Positions 37,330-49,735 are shown, counted from the stretch's first letter. The stretch is DNA of 64,000 nt from Atopsyche davidsoni (GCA_022113835.1 JAILWY010000005.1:3552501-3616500), one strand, 5' to 3'. Made by a program: numbers and translations. Notes: generated by a model not told the origin, from the letters alone.

Positions 37330-37520
37330 TGGTACAAATCGGTTGCAAGTTGCGTCGCTGCGCGTATAGCTGGCTAAAACTAGATATCAGTGATAAATAT
37401 GGCGTTTCTTTATTTTGGGTATTTTTATGGTTTATGTGTGGTTAATAACACATAAGAGGTCGCTATCGGATAGTCACAATTCGATTGTCAGTTGTGTCGC
37501 AGCGTGTGTGCGCTTTACAC
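37330..37520 (+). repeat. Two copies of a CAGCGTGTGTGCGC-type motif
   Basis: GGTTGCAAGTTGCGTCGCTG at about 37340 and CAGTTGTGTCGCAGCGTGTG at about 37487 are related to each other and to CGGTTGTATTGCAGCGTGTG at 45079. This is probably the end sequence of one dispersed element family (see 44985-45110). Confidence 0.4.
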
Positions 37521-40329
37521 CAAAATGCTATCTTTAAAACTAAATACATTCATTTCTGCACGAATCATTTGAATCCAATTTTTCGCGTCATCGGGCACAC
37601 TGTGTAGTAAAGATAAGCGGGTCTGCGAGTGTGTGGCTACAACAAAACTTGTTTAATTCGGGGAATGTTTCGAGTCACACGACAAAGGGTTGAATTTCAA
37701 TCCAAGGTCATGCCCAAGTCTAGGTCAAACTGTAATTTATTAAAGCGCTGACGCGTGAAATGCTTTGGATTTAAGGCTTGAGTTTGATGGTAAATTTTTA
37801 AGTGGAATGTTTTCACTGAAGCCACAAAAAAAAACTTCCCTAATCAACAAAAAAACTAGAATTTTGAACACATTTATTAAATACTTGGAAATTACTCAAA
37901 TTTGAAAATACAAAATGCATATTTAAAAGATATCAACTTTTTTCGAAATATAAAATTATATATATATTTTTTAATATTACTTAAACTTTATAATAAAAGT
38001 ACGTCTCATATATTTTTATTAATTATAAGTAAGTTTAAATATTTTTTGAAGTAATAAAAAGTTGTGATAAACGTTCGTTTTATTAAAAGTTTAACATATT
38101 GCTTATCTGCATTTTAACATATTTAAAAAAAATCACACTGGAGATTAATAAATTTGTAAAACTGAATTTGTTTTAAAATAAATACAAATAATCACTTTTT
38201 ACGACGTATATCTTAGTTGACTTTAAAAATTCCTCACCAGCAAACACGCTGTGGTAGCTGAATAAAAAAGTTACGAACATTATTACAAAAGTAGAGCTTG
38301 GAATTATATATGTTATTTGAATACGTATGAACTATTTCACAAATTGTGTGGAATTTTGGGTTTCTTTTGTCTCGTGTTTGTTTGTCTCTGAAAATAATTT
38401 CCAAATATATTATTCATTGCCAAGAATTTGGAAAATGAAATTCTCCACATGTGGTAAAAAACCAGACCTCACGAAAGCATTCGTAAGGAATCCGAAATAA
38501 TATGTTATCTAAAAAAAAAAAAAAACATTTTTAAAACTGCGCAAAGAAAAAAATGTTAATTTGAATTACTAATGCTATTCGTATTTTTATAAAAATGTTA
38601 CTCTGTGGCTATACAAGTATGTGTGTGCATACGTCGGTAATAAAAATTCCATCGCTGACATATTTTTTTTTATTACAAAAATATAATGATTTCAGCAAAT
38701 AATATAAATCAATGAACGATCGCCTTGACAGTCGAATTTAAAATAACCGCAGATAAATCATCCGATATTTAAATTTTTAGCTATGCGCTACTCTGAAGAA
38801 GTTCATTAGCAAGCAAGTCCGGTAGTTCGAATTAAAAAAACTTACTTCCATTGACTATCTGGGAGTTTTGATTGCCGCAGTAATCGGTGATAAAAGATTT
38901 ATTTTACTTGCTACCTTATTTCGGAAAGGCACCGACGATCTTACAGGCCAAAGCTCCTCCTGAGTTTTCAAGATTATATAATTTGTCTCGTGCCTTGAAA
39001 GTGTATTTGATTTGGTTTATAAATAATAAAAGAGACAAATAAAACATATATTCATTCATGCATAAAACAAACACTTTTATATTATTTGCTAAATGTTCTA
39101 TTATGGGATAAAATATATCTTAGAAATGACACCATATAAAAATATTTTTATTAATTGTTTGAATGAGAGTCTGCCCTGTTTTTTTATTATTTCAAAATAT
39201 TAAACTTGCTAGTAGCAAAACATAATTTATGCACCCAAAACATATTTTCAATCCAATAATATTCAAATACAACTAAATTGAAATATCATTTAAACCAGTA
39301 ATCTTATTTTTTTAAACAATAAATAATAACGAGTGATAGATCTACAATACAGCATAATAAAATGAAACTTTACCAGACCTGTTATATTCGTCGGCCCCAC
39401 ATATCTAGTGAGTTACGGTCAAGTAACCACGACGCTTTACTCTTTCTATATAAGACAAATTTACGTCTGTGTCTGTAAAAAAAATTTATGTATGCATTTG
39501 TTAAGTCTAAAGGGGGCGGGTCCGAAAGTTCTGGACAGCAATCCAATCAGAAAATGGGCCTTCCCTCATATTTCTTGTGTCTAGAATTGAATCGCTACTT
39601 GTTTATTGTCTATTCCATTTCTATGCATTTTTTTCTAATTGATGATTTTTTAGTAAAAAGAACGAGTGATTTTTTATTTGAACAACATTTAATTTAAAAA
39701 TAGGTATACTACCTATATCGGTAACTGCATTGCTTGGGTCATTGTATTGATAATTTATTGTTTTTGGCTAGTAAAAAAATAATTGAAAGATTGTATCAGT
39801 TTGTGATTGGTATATCACAAATTTAAATTATTTTGAAATAAGTAATCTATGAGAGTAAGACGTCAGTCTTACCATTGTAGAGCTATGATTTATTGTTACA
39901 CTGTGGAGTTAATTTATAAAAAATATGACTGCTGCTAATATGAATTAATAATTACAAATGAAGCATAAAATATGTTTATAATTAGTTGTTTAGCTTAATG
40001 CCAGCCCATTTCCAACCATAACCTTTCTTGACTAAATAAATCCCAATAGTACAAACCACATTGATTGCTGGCCTCAATATAACGTTTAAAAGTACGATAC
40101 AGTGAGTAAGTACATACAAATACAAGTTAAGGTAAGATTACGTCAGTTTAAGTTTGAGCAACTAATATAAGTTTATATAGAAGAAACTTTAGCAGATTCA
40201 GCAATAAGGCAATAATACCTTTTAATTGTCATTAATAGCCTGTCGTCGGGTAAATAATATCGATGAGAAAACACGAGATTATTTACTGTAGGAGTACACC
40301 ACGAGAACAAAAATAAAATAGGGCTCACG
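37521..40329. other. AT-rich non-coding DNA
   Basis: Only chance frames (such as 39488-39697). No repeat recognised. Confidence 0.5.
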
Positions 40330-40560
40330 GAGCTTTGTGTCCGGTAAACAATGGCGACTAAAGTTCCGATAGAAATGACGTTTAAAGATGGCGGTCACGT
40401 AGTGGGGGGGGAGGGGGAAGCAAGCGCCGCGCTAATGCCAGTAATGGCCAACAAAATACTTAATTACCGAGCCCGCCATCGCCACTGTCCTATTTGTGAA
40501 TATGTTCCCAGGATTTGTATCCTCTTCCGGTTTAACGAAGCTATTCCGCTTTGATATTTA
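40330..40560 (+). other. GC-rich island with a 67-codon frame
   Basis: The frame 40351-40554 starts in a good animal context (AACAATGGCG) and reads MATKVPIEMTFKDGG, then HVVGGEGEASAAL. It is not a family I recognise, and the product ends in an unstructured basic stretch. The block also has AAAGATGGCGGTC, a YY1/Pho-like motif, at 40384-40396 and a run of eight G at about 40405. It could be a small first exon or a regulatory island. Confidence 0.3.
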
Positions 40561-40750
40561 AATTTATACATTGTATCATTTTACCTAACCTACAAAGGCG
40601 CTGGTTTATTTAAGAATATTATCACTTTTTTATATTTTTTTCTTTTCGAAATTCGTTTTATATATTCTATAAAATTTTGTTAATACATAATTTCTGTATT
40701 TTTTAAAATTGAATACATATTATACCAACGTAATTTTTTGAACAAATAAG
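40561..40750. other. AT-rich spacer
   Basis: Nothing recognised. Confidence 0.5.
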
Positions 40751-41010
40751 CGCATGAAAGGCAAAGAGCTCTCAAAACAAAGATGTTCGTAAGATCTTAG
40801 CCATTTCCCTTATAATATTTGTTTTTTTAAACACGCAGAACTACCAACTAAGCTAAGCATGTGTTGTGCACAAATAAAGTAGCAGTGGGTCATCCACTCA
40901 CCGAGGGTTTTCAGACTAGCCTGATGAGCCCATGAAAAGAACGATCGCTCACAAACAAAAATGATCATAATCTCTTAGACATTTGCCAGATCACATTTGT
41001 AGTTTAAATA
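40751..41010. repeat. Diverged direct repeat, offset about 178 bp
   Basis: The stretch from 40751 (CATGAAAGGCAAAGAG onward, about 80 bp) resembles that from 40929 (CATGAAAAGAACGATCG onward). Shared blocks are CTTAG.CATTT and ATTTGT..TTTAAA. About 70 percent identity by eye. Between them on the minus strand lies TTAGCTTAGTTGGTAG (about 40847-40862), a box-A-like string. They may be two old copies of a tRNA-derived SINE. Confidence 0.4.
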
Positions 41011-41024
41011 TGGAGTACGACAAA

Positions 41025-41210
41025 TTAAACCTGGCTGCTGGGGTCGCGGAGTCGGTAAATAGCTCCTCGTCAGCCAGGACCGGACCGCAGGACCTCGCCG
41101 TCATAATAGTCCGCCACGGCCGCCCGACAACGTTTTACGAGCAAAAAGTTAAGCAGCCATACTCGAGTACACGTGGCTCGAGGGGACGCTGGATGGAAAA
41201 TTCATCAATA
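41025..41210. other. GC-rich island
   Basis: A CpG-rich block inside a 108-codon plus-strand frame (40983-41309). The product turns hydrophobic at its end (SFLFLVLFITFYTLF) because of AT-rich DNA. Not recognised as a protein. Confidence 0.25.
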
Positions 41211-41638
41211 ATTAATATACCTGTATCTACATGCATTTCATCTTTCCTTTTTTTAGTACTTTTCATCACTTTTTATACACTTTTTGAACATGCATCCTTA
41301 ACACTTTAATGCTGAGTGGAATGTTAAACAACCAAAAAAAATCAAACATAATATTTGCATGCATTTTGGATTTTAACACTTTTCGAACATAAATATCATT
41401 GTGACAAATACTTGCCTTATAACGAAAAAGTGTTTTTTTTTCGTACGGTTATTATTCTATACCGTATTCAATTATCCAAAATACCAATATTGTTTATAGT
41501 AAGTAATATATTATATTAATTACATTTGAAAGCATTTTGCAAACTTTTTACTTACACTTTATCTAGTAGAGTTAATGAGAGCTATTCAAAAAAAATATGG
41601 ACAGATTGAATAAAAATCAGATTTTAAATTGATTAGAA
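41211..41638. other. AT-rich non-coding DNA
   Basis: Nothing recognised. Confidence 0.55.
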
Positions 41639-41775
41639 ATTCAATATTTTTGACAGAGAGTACTTGGTGGAATTCCATTTTAATATTTTTGAATAAAATA
41701 CTTGAGTGATTTTCCACATTTTTATTGTACTCTGTTTGATAATGCCAACGTGAAAGGTTGGCGAAACCAACTTAT
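41639..41775. mobile_element. Palindromic foldback element, copy 5
   Basis: Left terminus TCAATATTTTTGACAGAGAG, full left arm to TTTTCCACATTTTTATT, then ACTCTGTTTGATAATGCCAA and GGTTGGCGAAACC. The far part of the right arm is missing. Confidence 0.85.
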
Positions 41776-43599
41776 AAAAATTAAAATGTTTTATTACTTA
41801 TTTGTGCATATTAAATATTCAAAGATATTAATATATATTTTTTTAATCTCATTACCATTGTGAGAACTTCGTACGGTGCACCTTCGAGTCTGGTATACTT
41901 GAGTGGGCGCAAGCGCCAGTCTTCATTGACGCCGATGTGAAAAAATCAAAGACAATGCAAAAAGTTAACAATCTTGTGGAGGCAGAGAGCGTCCGGGAAC
42001 GAATGGCAACCATGCTTATTTACGACGTAAAATATATTCAATTACATGTAAGTTCCCTGACCACTTTTATTTAGTATGGATAAGCGAACAATACCTGAGT
42101 AATTTGAAATTACACGGTATTCGAGTAATGCGCAATACATTATAGGAATAAATACTTGAAGGTAAGAAGTGTGCTCATATCAGGGAAGCACGAATATACT
42201 TGGTTTTTAGCTCCTTTGTTAAAGTGATTCTTAACTTTTTAGATCTTTTTATTAATATCGCAGAACCAAATTATAATTCTTCAGGTCTTCTACTCTTCAT
42301 TAGAGGGTGTGATTAAATTGTTCTTCACTTGCGATGCTGGAGGTTTTTTCAATGGCATTCCTGCATGCAAAACAAATCATTAGGTTATTTTACAGTTTTG
42401 CAATAAGCCCGAATAAGTAAAAAAAAATAGGATTAATTAAATATTAAATTATTTTCTAACGTGGTATATCCAGGAATTTGTGCAAACAGAGTTTGATATA
42501 TCCACTGATCGACCACTGGCATGAATACATGATTGCTATGCTATTCTAAATATAAACTTTCAGGTGCTCACCCACCACTGATTGGCGATCCGTTCCTGTC
42601 TGCTAAGCAATTAGCTCCTCAATGGCTAAACCTCAAAATAAACCACAGTCCTTAAATAGCTAAAGCTTTTTGTAAAAGTTTGCGGTTGCATATTTTTCAA
42701 GCCACTACGATTGTGGCGCTGTGATTGAAGAAACCTGTTTGTTTATATCAATATTTCAAAAAATGATTTAAAAAAAAAATCTGCTTTTAGTTACATTTAC
42801 AATTATAATTTTACATTTGCATTCACCAAAATCCTTACAGATGATTTTGTACTCTTTTATTACTCTTAGGTATAAATTAAATTGGAAAAAATATCTCGTT
42901 GCTTTTGTGAATGTCGTGGGACAGAGCATCTTTGATAGCTCTAAGTATATGTCTCCATTCATGCCATTATTGGATCCTGAAAGCTGAAGCTGAAAAGGTT
43001 ACCCTGAGAGGAGTTCACAGAGTACATCTGATCTGATGACCGGAGATTTTCCTGAAGCTTCTTACAGATTTTGCAGGTTACACAAGCTTCTTCGTGCAAT
43101 TTGAATTTAATTATATTATTTTCTTTGGAGATGTTCGTTTTTAGTTTATGCATAGTGCAGAATTATCGTCAATTGATCCTGATCGAAAATAAACCAACTA
43201 AGCTTTGTGCATCAATAATCAATGTTGTCAAAGGGGTCACGACTTTCCTACTTTAACCTCACGGGATTGTTAAACAATTAAAACAAACAAGTCTGAAAAC
43301 TTAGGTTAAGTTTCATTTTTTAAGAGTCATAGTCATTTTTTACCTTGGGTTAGGTCAGGTTAGACGTGAGTCATCAGTTGTCTTGCCCCTAAGGGGTTGA
43401 GTCAGTAGTTCCGGTAGAGTCCGAGTCATTTCTTAGTTACTTCACTTGGGAATTGACAAAGACTAAAGCGTTGTCTCTAGCCACAATAGGATAGGATATC
43501 CTTATGTTAAAACGTAACTATAATTAATCCGTTAATAATATTCTCATAAAAAGCGCCGTCAGAAACCAATAGTCATATAAAACAAAAAAATCATACTGC
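41776..43599. other. Mostly AT-rich DNA
   Basis: A GC-moderate patch lies at 41875-42010 (with the short hairpin GGGCGCAAGCGCC). GGGTTAGGTCAGGTTAG lies at about 43344-43360, a degenerate TTAGG-like run. Several short frames occur at 42768-43256 on both strands, unrecognised. Confidence 0.4.
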
Positions 43600-43810
43600 T
43601 CGCAGACAATACAGGCGGTCCATCATTTGACGACTCCAGCGGGCTGACGGAAGGATGAAAGGGCCCGGCGCGAGGATGTGACGGAGACGACTATGATCTG
43701 GGTCAGCCGACAGGGACCATCACGCCGCCAGGCAGTGAGTACGGTCAGGGGGTCCCCCGTCAAAACTGTCCAGGGTGCATTCTTTCAGGCCGAGGGTTAC
43801 TAAAGCTTCT
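43600..43810. other. GC-rich island
   Basis: CpG-rich block with no open frame of note. AAAATGGCGGACC follows at about 43855-43867. Candidate regulatory island. Confidence 0.3.
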
Positions 43811-44984
43811 AATCATAATTATATGTTACATGTTATGTAATATTATCCATTACAAAATGGCGGACCCGTGTATTTCATTATACTTATTAAAAATAGCGGG
43901 AATTTTTGGGTGAAATTATATTTCGCCTTGAAGCGATTGAAGCATCCAAAACAACGATTTTTTAAAAAAATATATATATACATAAGTAATACTGAAATCA
44001 TTCAAATAATTAAAAAAATAACTTATCAGTAATCAATATTTCCACTCAACACTTATCATATCTGTTTTACATACATTGATCTCAAACATAAACTACAATC
44101 TACGTATATTTCTCACGTCTATTTTTTGATAAAGAGGATGATTACGATCAAGTTTTTGATAAATTCAGCCGTTTAATTATTTTCTTTTCCATTCATCCTT
44201 GCGTATATTTCATGGTCTCGTCTGATGGAATGAATAATTTTAATATATTGTAATTTTTTTGTTCAAAAATGTAACTCATAGCATAGTTTAAACAATGAGC
44301 AAAAAACTGGCATTGTTCAATTTTGAATTCTCACTAATTTTCAACAGTCTTTCTAATGTTCTACACAACCCAAAAAGAACCTGAATAACGAAGCGAAAAC
44401 GTATTCCCAAGAACTAATCACATTTAAACTACCATTTCCTTTGATCCAATCTCCAGTAATGAAGATCGCGTCAGGGGTCATCAATAAAAAAATGAATAAA
44501 AATGCAGTTAGCCAACCTGTTCAGTCTCTCTGTAACACCCGTGAAAACAGTTTCGAACATTTCAGACGTACTTAATTCAATTTGGTTAATTTCATTTGGA
44601 GATACTATCTCCTTCCGCGGCTATGAACGTCAATCAAAAAATAAGATCAAACGGGCAAAGCACGGTGTTTCAGTCTAGTTTTACCCTTGCCTATTTTTTC
44701 AAAAACTAGATTTTCATATTAAGCAGTACTATACTTATTATGTTTTAAAATAAACCGTTATTGCTTTTACAGTGGTATATTTGGGGTTTTACCGAAAATT
44801 ATATTAAATTGACAGTTTTTTTGAGAATTGGAAATCTATCTATGAAAGCTTTCTCTGCATGTCCAGCCCGAAATGGAATAGATTAATAAGAGATATTTTC
44901 AAAACATATTCTCAATGAATGATATATTTTTAAACAGTTTCATAGGTTATTGTATGATACACAGTCATAGTCGAGGTCAAATAA
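43811..44984. other. AT-rich non-coding DNA
   Basis: Apart from the AAAATGGCGGACC motif near 43855, nothing recognised. Confidence 0.5.
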
Positions 44985-45110
44985 AAAGCTGTCTACCCGC
45001 AATGAAATAGTATTTTCTTTTGCGTTGCTTTTATAGTAAAACTATAAGGGCGATATTCTATAGGTACTGTCCGTTTGTCGGTTGTATTGCAGCGTGTGTA
45101 GGCAGCTCAA
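44985..45110. mobile_element. Candidate short hAT-like MITE
   Basis: The left end AGCTGTCTACCCGCAATG and the complement of the right end, AGCTGCCTACACACGCTGCA, are similar. Flanks CAAATAAA and CAAATTGT agree at 5 of 8 positions, which could be an old 8-bp target duplication. Related strings occur near 20216, 36585, 37340 and 37487. Confidence 0.4.
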
Positions 45111-45813
45111 ATTGTGATCTTATTACGTGGCAGTACTCCACTTCTTCCTGCTGAGACGGTGTCTGAGTTGTGATTAATTGATTGTCGGTGCGCTGTTTGT
45201 CGGCCGGGTTTCCGAGATACCTTTTAATTGAAACGCCTCCGTCCACTCGAATTTTTATAGCTTCATTTTAAGTGTTCCCCGGTTGATTGCCGAAGAAATT
45301 ACTTGGTTTATTGCTTGGCGTCAATCCGAATGTATTATTGCAACGCTGAATAAACTTTTAAAACTTTATGCAGAAACCGCATGCTTTAATTAAGGCACGC
45401 AAGACGACAAAACTACCGCAGCATTTTGGGATACCAGCATATCGTAACTTTATGAGCTCTTTACTCGATGGATAATGATAATAATTTAACGTGATTTATA
45501 TTTTAAGATGGTTTAAGTTTTACATAAGTTCAAATGTGACTACCGAAGACCATAAAAATACAGTTTTAAATTATCTGCCATATACTGTATACACTATAGT
45601 TTATATACACTGACTTCGTCGATTTTTACATCGATTTTATTTAAACTTTCTGAACATGTCGATAATGTATGGCACTAGAAGTATTTTTAGACTAGAGGTT
45701 AGTTAGTAGTTATTGGTTATGTTAACTGACGTGGTTGACATCAAAAGGCAAAAACTAACTAATACGATTATATCGATCTTCCATGAATCCATTAGATTAA
45801 TTTGCCATAAATA
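45111..45813. other. AT-rich DNA
   Basis: Contains a small GC-moderate patch to 45245. No gene recognised. Confidence 0.45.
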
Positions 45814-46028
45814 ATATTAATATTTTTGAATAAAATACTTGAGTGATTGACAGATTGACTTGAGTGACAAACAGAGTTCTGACTGTGACTCTGTTCGATA
45901 ATGCCAACGTGAAAGGTTGGCGAAACCGGTCACTAATAAAAACGAAAATGTGGAAAATCACTCAAGTATTTTATTCAAAAATATTAAAATGGAATTCCAC
46001 CAAGTACTCTCTGTCAAAAATATTGAAT
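45814..46028. mobile_element. Palindromic foldback element, copy 6
   Basis: The right half is complete, from ACTCTGTTCGATAATGCCAA to GTCAAAAATATTGAAT. The left arm retains AATATTTTTGAATAAAATAC and then diverges. A 72-codon frame starting here is only the element read through. Confidence 0.9.
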
Positions 46029-46870
46029 CTCATAAATAATATTATTAAGAAATACATATTTTTTGTTCCGAAAATTCTATAATATTAAATTATATTTAAC
46101 TGCTAATAAGTATCCAATGCGTAACCAATTAAAGGATTAACATATAAATTCCTGCCAAGCTTTTTCTAGAGAGTTTAAAAAGCTTTGTAATTCTTGCCGG
46201 TCCAAGCGCATCCGCCATCAATTACAGGCGGCGTTTAAAACTCCAAATAATCCCCATTCAGGACCCTCCCTCTACACACAGTAGCGCAGCTTCCATCTAT
46301 GAGGAACGAGAGCTTTAAGAAAATATCAGGGGTGGCCAACTCCAGCTCAAAGCTTTTTAAAAGACAACCTATGAGTAAAAAAAAACACGCGAAAGCATTA
46401 CATTGACAGCTTTCTGCTCTAAGTACATGAATAAGCCTAAGGTCTATTAATCATTTAAAAACTCTTAGTCTCATTGTAGTCATCTGACTGCAAGTCAAGT
46501 ACAGCCACAATTAAATCTTTACATTATCTAACAACTTATCTGCCTACACACAGAAATAATATTTTCACTAGAAAACGGCTAATTTCATATTAAAATGAAA
46601 TAAATAATTGTTCGGGACCTAAAACCAAAGGTTTCGATTCCCCGTCCTTAGACTATCTAATGGCCATCTTAGCGTGGAGAAGATGCATCCATTCTCAGCC
46701 GCTGCACCGGACCCTGGGCTGAAGAAGCTCTTGGTAGCTAATTATCCTGCAGCGTGATCAGATCCTGGACGTGACCGATTTGTATGGACCCATGGCTAAA
46801 GACGATGGAGGGGCTCTTTGATGCGGTGATTAGGAGCCAGGTAATGGATAATGCAGGAGATTTATGAATC
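46029..46870. other. AT-rich DNA with two GC-richer patches
   Basis: Patches at 46190-46340 and 46620-46860 have no recognised product. The second has GGTTTCGATTCCCC near 46629, which resembles a Pol III box B, but no box A partner was found. Confidence 0.35.
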
Positions 46871-48659
46871 GTGATAAATATCGTAAAATTATTCTAGCAG
46901 GTGTATGCTTTTGATTAAAAAATCTAATTGATATAATAAATATTAAAGTTCTTCCATATCCATATTAAAAAAATAAGTGAGATTTTATAAAGTAACACTT
47001 ACACGTAAAATACTTATAAGAGCATAACTGTTATACTCGCAGGGTACATTATCTTTGTAACTAAAAGAAACGCTCAGTAATTTTTATCATAATTGTTTAA
47101 TTGAACTTAATTAAGAAAACCATTTTTAGATCACAACAGAGTAGCAATTTATAAGCTTAATAAAAAATATTAGAATTTATCTAAAAGTCAATTTAAGCAA
47201 AGTCATTAAGAAGATTTTTAATTTGTCGTTTTTTTATGTATTCCTTTCTATTTTGAACTGAATTTCACAAATTGCAATACAAAGCAGGGAATTGTGGATT
47301 TATAATAGATCGAAACATGATCCGCAATAATACTGATCTAGAAACTCAAAAATTACCACCATGCTTTCTCATAGAGTATTATGTAATATTTTTAATAACA
47401 TCCAGGTTTATTGTGTCTAAAATATTTAAGTAATCGATTTACTCTCTTAAAAGACTATGCACAGTTGACAGGGAGCACAAACGACGATAGCTGTGAAGGT
47501 AATACTCGTATACCGTTTCTGTTGTGAGTTGTACACCTTCTAGAATATATTTAAACAATTTAATAATGTATTAATATTATTTATAAAACGAATAGCTTTT
47601 TTTACCAATAACAATACGCAATAATTAACAAAGCAACAGATAACCTTTGATAGTCATTACAACATGTAAAATTTTACGGTAATACTCAAAGCGTTTTGTT
47701 CGCCGCATCTTATCTTGTAGAAATCATTCAAATCTAGCCATAAACAAATTAACATTATTATAATTTTAAAAAAGCAACAAGAATGTATAATTTCCCTGGT
47801 ATACATGAAGATCACGGCATTATCTATCGACCAAATCCTCTTAATGGCAATTAAAAAGAAATTATGAGCCGGTGTTGCATGTGCGGCCGGTACATAACTC
47901 ACGCGGCTGACCTACGTGTGACCGGAGCTTTACGGCTACCTGTTATTCAATAACCAGTTTGCTTCGTGGCCAATGCCTTACCGAATCGCCGCTAAAGGCC
48001 CGTCCATGGGCGTGAAGCTTCCGAGGTAATTAAATATTTAAAATTGTTAAAATTAACACATCTCTATCGGATATTAAACTGCTATAAAAACTATATCCGC
48101 GGTCGTGATTGATTGGTGCTTATGAATGTGTGTAAAGTATTAATGCGTTCATGCTATGTACAAAAAGCTCGGCTCTATTAATCAAAGTGGGCTTTAGTAA
48201 TTGTTTGATAAATGAATATATTTGTACAAAAATAAGCACGTTTATCAAAGTTATATTTTAAATTCATCAGAAACAGCCCGAATATCAAAGCGTTTAAACA
48301 ATATTTTAATATAAACAGAAAAAAAAATATTTTTCACAAAATACGTTTATTTGGTTAACTTAATAACAAATATTTATTTTTTTAAAAGTATTATTTTTTA
48401 TCAATTAAATTTCTTTGCATGCATGAAATTAAATTCAGTAATTGTAAAAAAGACATCAATATTTCGTTTTTTGTTAGGATTACACAAAATCATATTCGAT
48501 GTTTTTAAAGAAAATACAAAACGATGTAAACGTTAATATTATGTAAATGGTCATTAAAGAGTCTTATATATTTATTTTTTTTGACATGAATATTTGAATA
48601 CTGCGATAAAGCTGTATAAGCAGGGATTTTTAATTTAAATTTTAATAAGCGACATTCTG
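46871..48659. other. AT-rich non-coding DNA
   Basis: A small GC-richer patch lies at 47865-48030. Otherwise no feature. Confidence 0.5.
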
Positions 48660-48910
48660 AACGCGGCCTTAGCCATTTCGGTGGTGTCCGTCAAAGCTGT
48701 CGATGTAGCGATAGCGGCTGGTATAAATTAGTTCCAGTTAAATACGCCGGATAGAGGGGCTGGAGCCAAGAGGGAGGGGGTGGGAGTGAGGGGGGGATGG
48801 GGTGGGGATGGGGTGGGGACGAGATGGGATGGGATGGGATGAGGTGGGGATACTGCCTGCGCACGCTGGGGCCGCACACAGAGGAAGTCACGACTTGCAC
48901 ATCCTTAGTG
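48660..48910. other. GC-rich island with G-tract array
   Basis: Encloses the minisatellite at 48770-48850; the flanks are also GC-rich. A 69-codon minus-strand frame is the proline/serine-rich reading of the G tracts and is not a gene. Confidence 0.4.
48770..48850 (+). repeat. G-rich minisatellite, G-quadruplex potential
   Basis: Irregular tandem GGGGTGGGGAT and GGGAT units give more than ten runs of three or more G within about 80 bp of the plus strand. This satisfies the usual G3+ loop pattern for quadruplex formation several times over. Confidence 0.85.
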
Positions 48911-49289
48911 TGATGTTATAATCACGTGCACGAAATATGGCCTCCGTTAACCAAAAAGAAGCAACCATGCCTATCTAATCTGTAAAATCTAAAAAGACTC
49001 TATTTTGATGCAAATTTTTTTTTAAAGCAATTAATACAATGGAATTAGTTTACAAAAGAAAATATGTGATTTGAGATGACCATGTATGAATAGTTTTTTG
49101 CATTTTAAAATTACACTCTTCAATGCTTATTCTATAGTAAGACACACGTAAATATTTAATAAATACTCTTTAATTATTTATTTTTTTTTCATGGCAAGTA
49201 TTCTTCTGATTTTTGTAACACAACTTCAAGGTATGGTTTTCCCTCTTGGAAAACTTAAAAAAAAAACAATACGAGTAAAACACGACAGT
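48911..49289. other. AT-rich spacer
   Basis: Nothing recognised. Confidence 0.5.
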
Positions 49290-49560
49290 GACAAAGATGG
49301 CTGCCGTCCGTTTTATAAATAAGCCGGCGCGTTCACGGGGCGCCTTCGTTAGTTAGAAAAATGGCGTGCCTGTAGTCGGGCGACATTAATTATGTCAGAT
49401 AACCGACGGGTCGGGGTTCGAATCCCCGCGCGAAGAAAATAAACCGCGCTCGGCTTATTATAACAAACACTTTCAGGACAAAATGCCTTATCGCGGGAGA
49501 TAGCGCCGCGGGGACGGACACGATTCTGCGAGGCTTCGCTTCCTGAAAATCACCTGATAC
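49290..49560. other. GC-rich island
   Basis: Begins with AAAGATGGCTGCC (49293-49305), a strong YY1/Pho-type match, and includes the tRNA-like relic at 49344-49435. CpG-rich to its end. Confidence 0.35.
49344..49435 (+). pseudogene. tRNA-like relic with perfect T-arm
   Basis: The 3' half is canonical: T-stem CGGGG/CCCCG around TTCGAAT (49412-49428), then exactly seven acceptor bases CGCGAAG. These pair at five positions with CTTCG at 49344-49348. The box B is perfect (GGTTCGAATCC). The middle is not a normal cloverleaf: it folds instead into nested stems GTCGG/CCGAC and GACAT/ATGTC. The length of 92 nt is also too long. It could be a decayed class II tRNA or a SINE head. Confidence 0.45.
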
Positions 49561-49735
49561 TTTAAAGGCTGTAGTCGAAAGATTTTACGGAGAAAATTTC
49601 AGTTATAAAATATTTTCATTCTGTGAAATATCGCGGAAAAACGTTGTATAATCAGATAAATTTATATTACTTTACTTCGGCTCATGGCAGAAGACTTTTA
49701 TATATTAAACAATGCAAAGTTTTTGTTATATTAAA
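49561..49735. other. AT-rich spacer
   Basis: Nothing recognised. Confidence 0.5.

Noticed and set aside
45390..45399. TAAGGCACGC, identical to the first ten bases of miR-124
   Set aside because: The match ends there, the rest of the mature sequence differs and no complementary star arm is found upstream or downstream.
45864..46082. An open frame that recurs at 15551-15937, 45864-46082 and 49682-49942 with product NANVKGWRNRSLIKTK
   Set aside because: The similarity follows from the foldback element being repeated at DNA level; no start codon is shared, the inverted arm has no matching frame, and copies differ by frame-breaking indels elsewhere.
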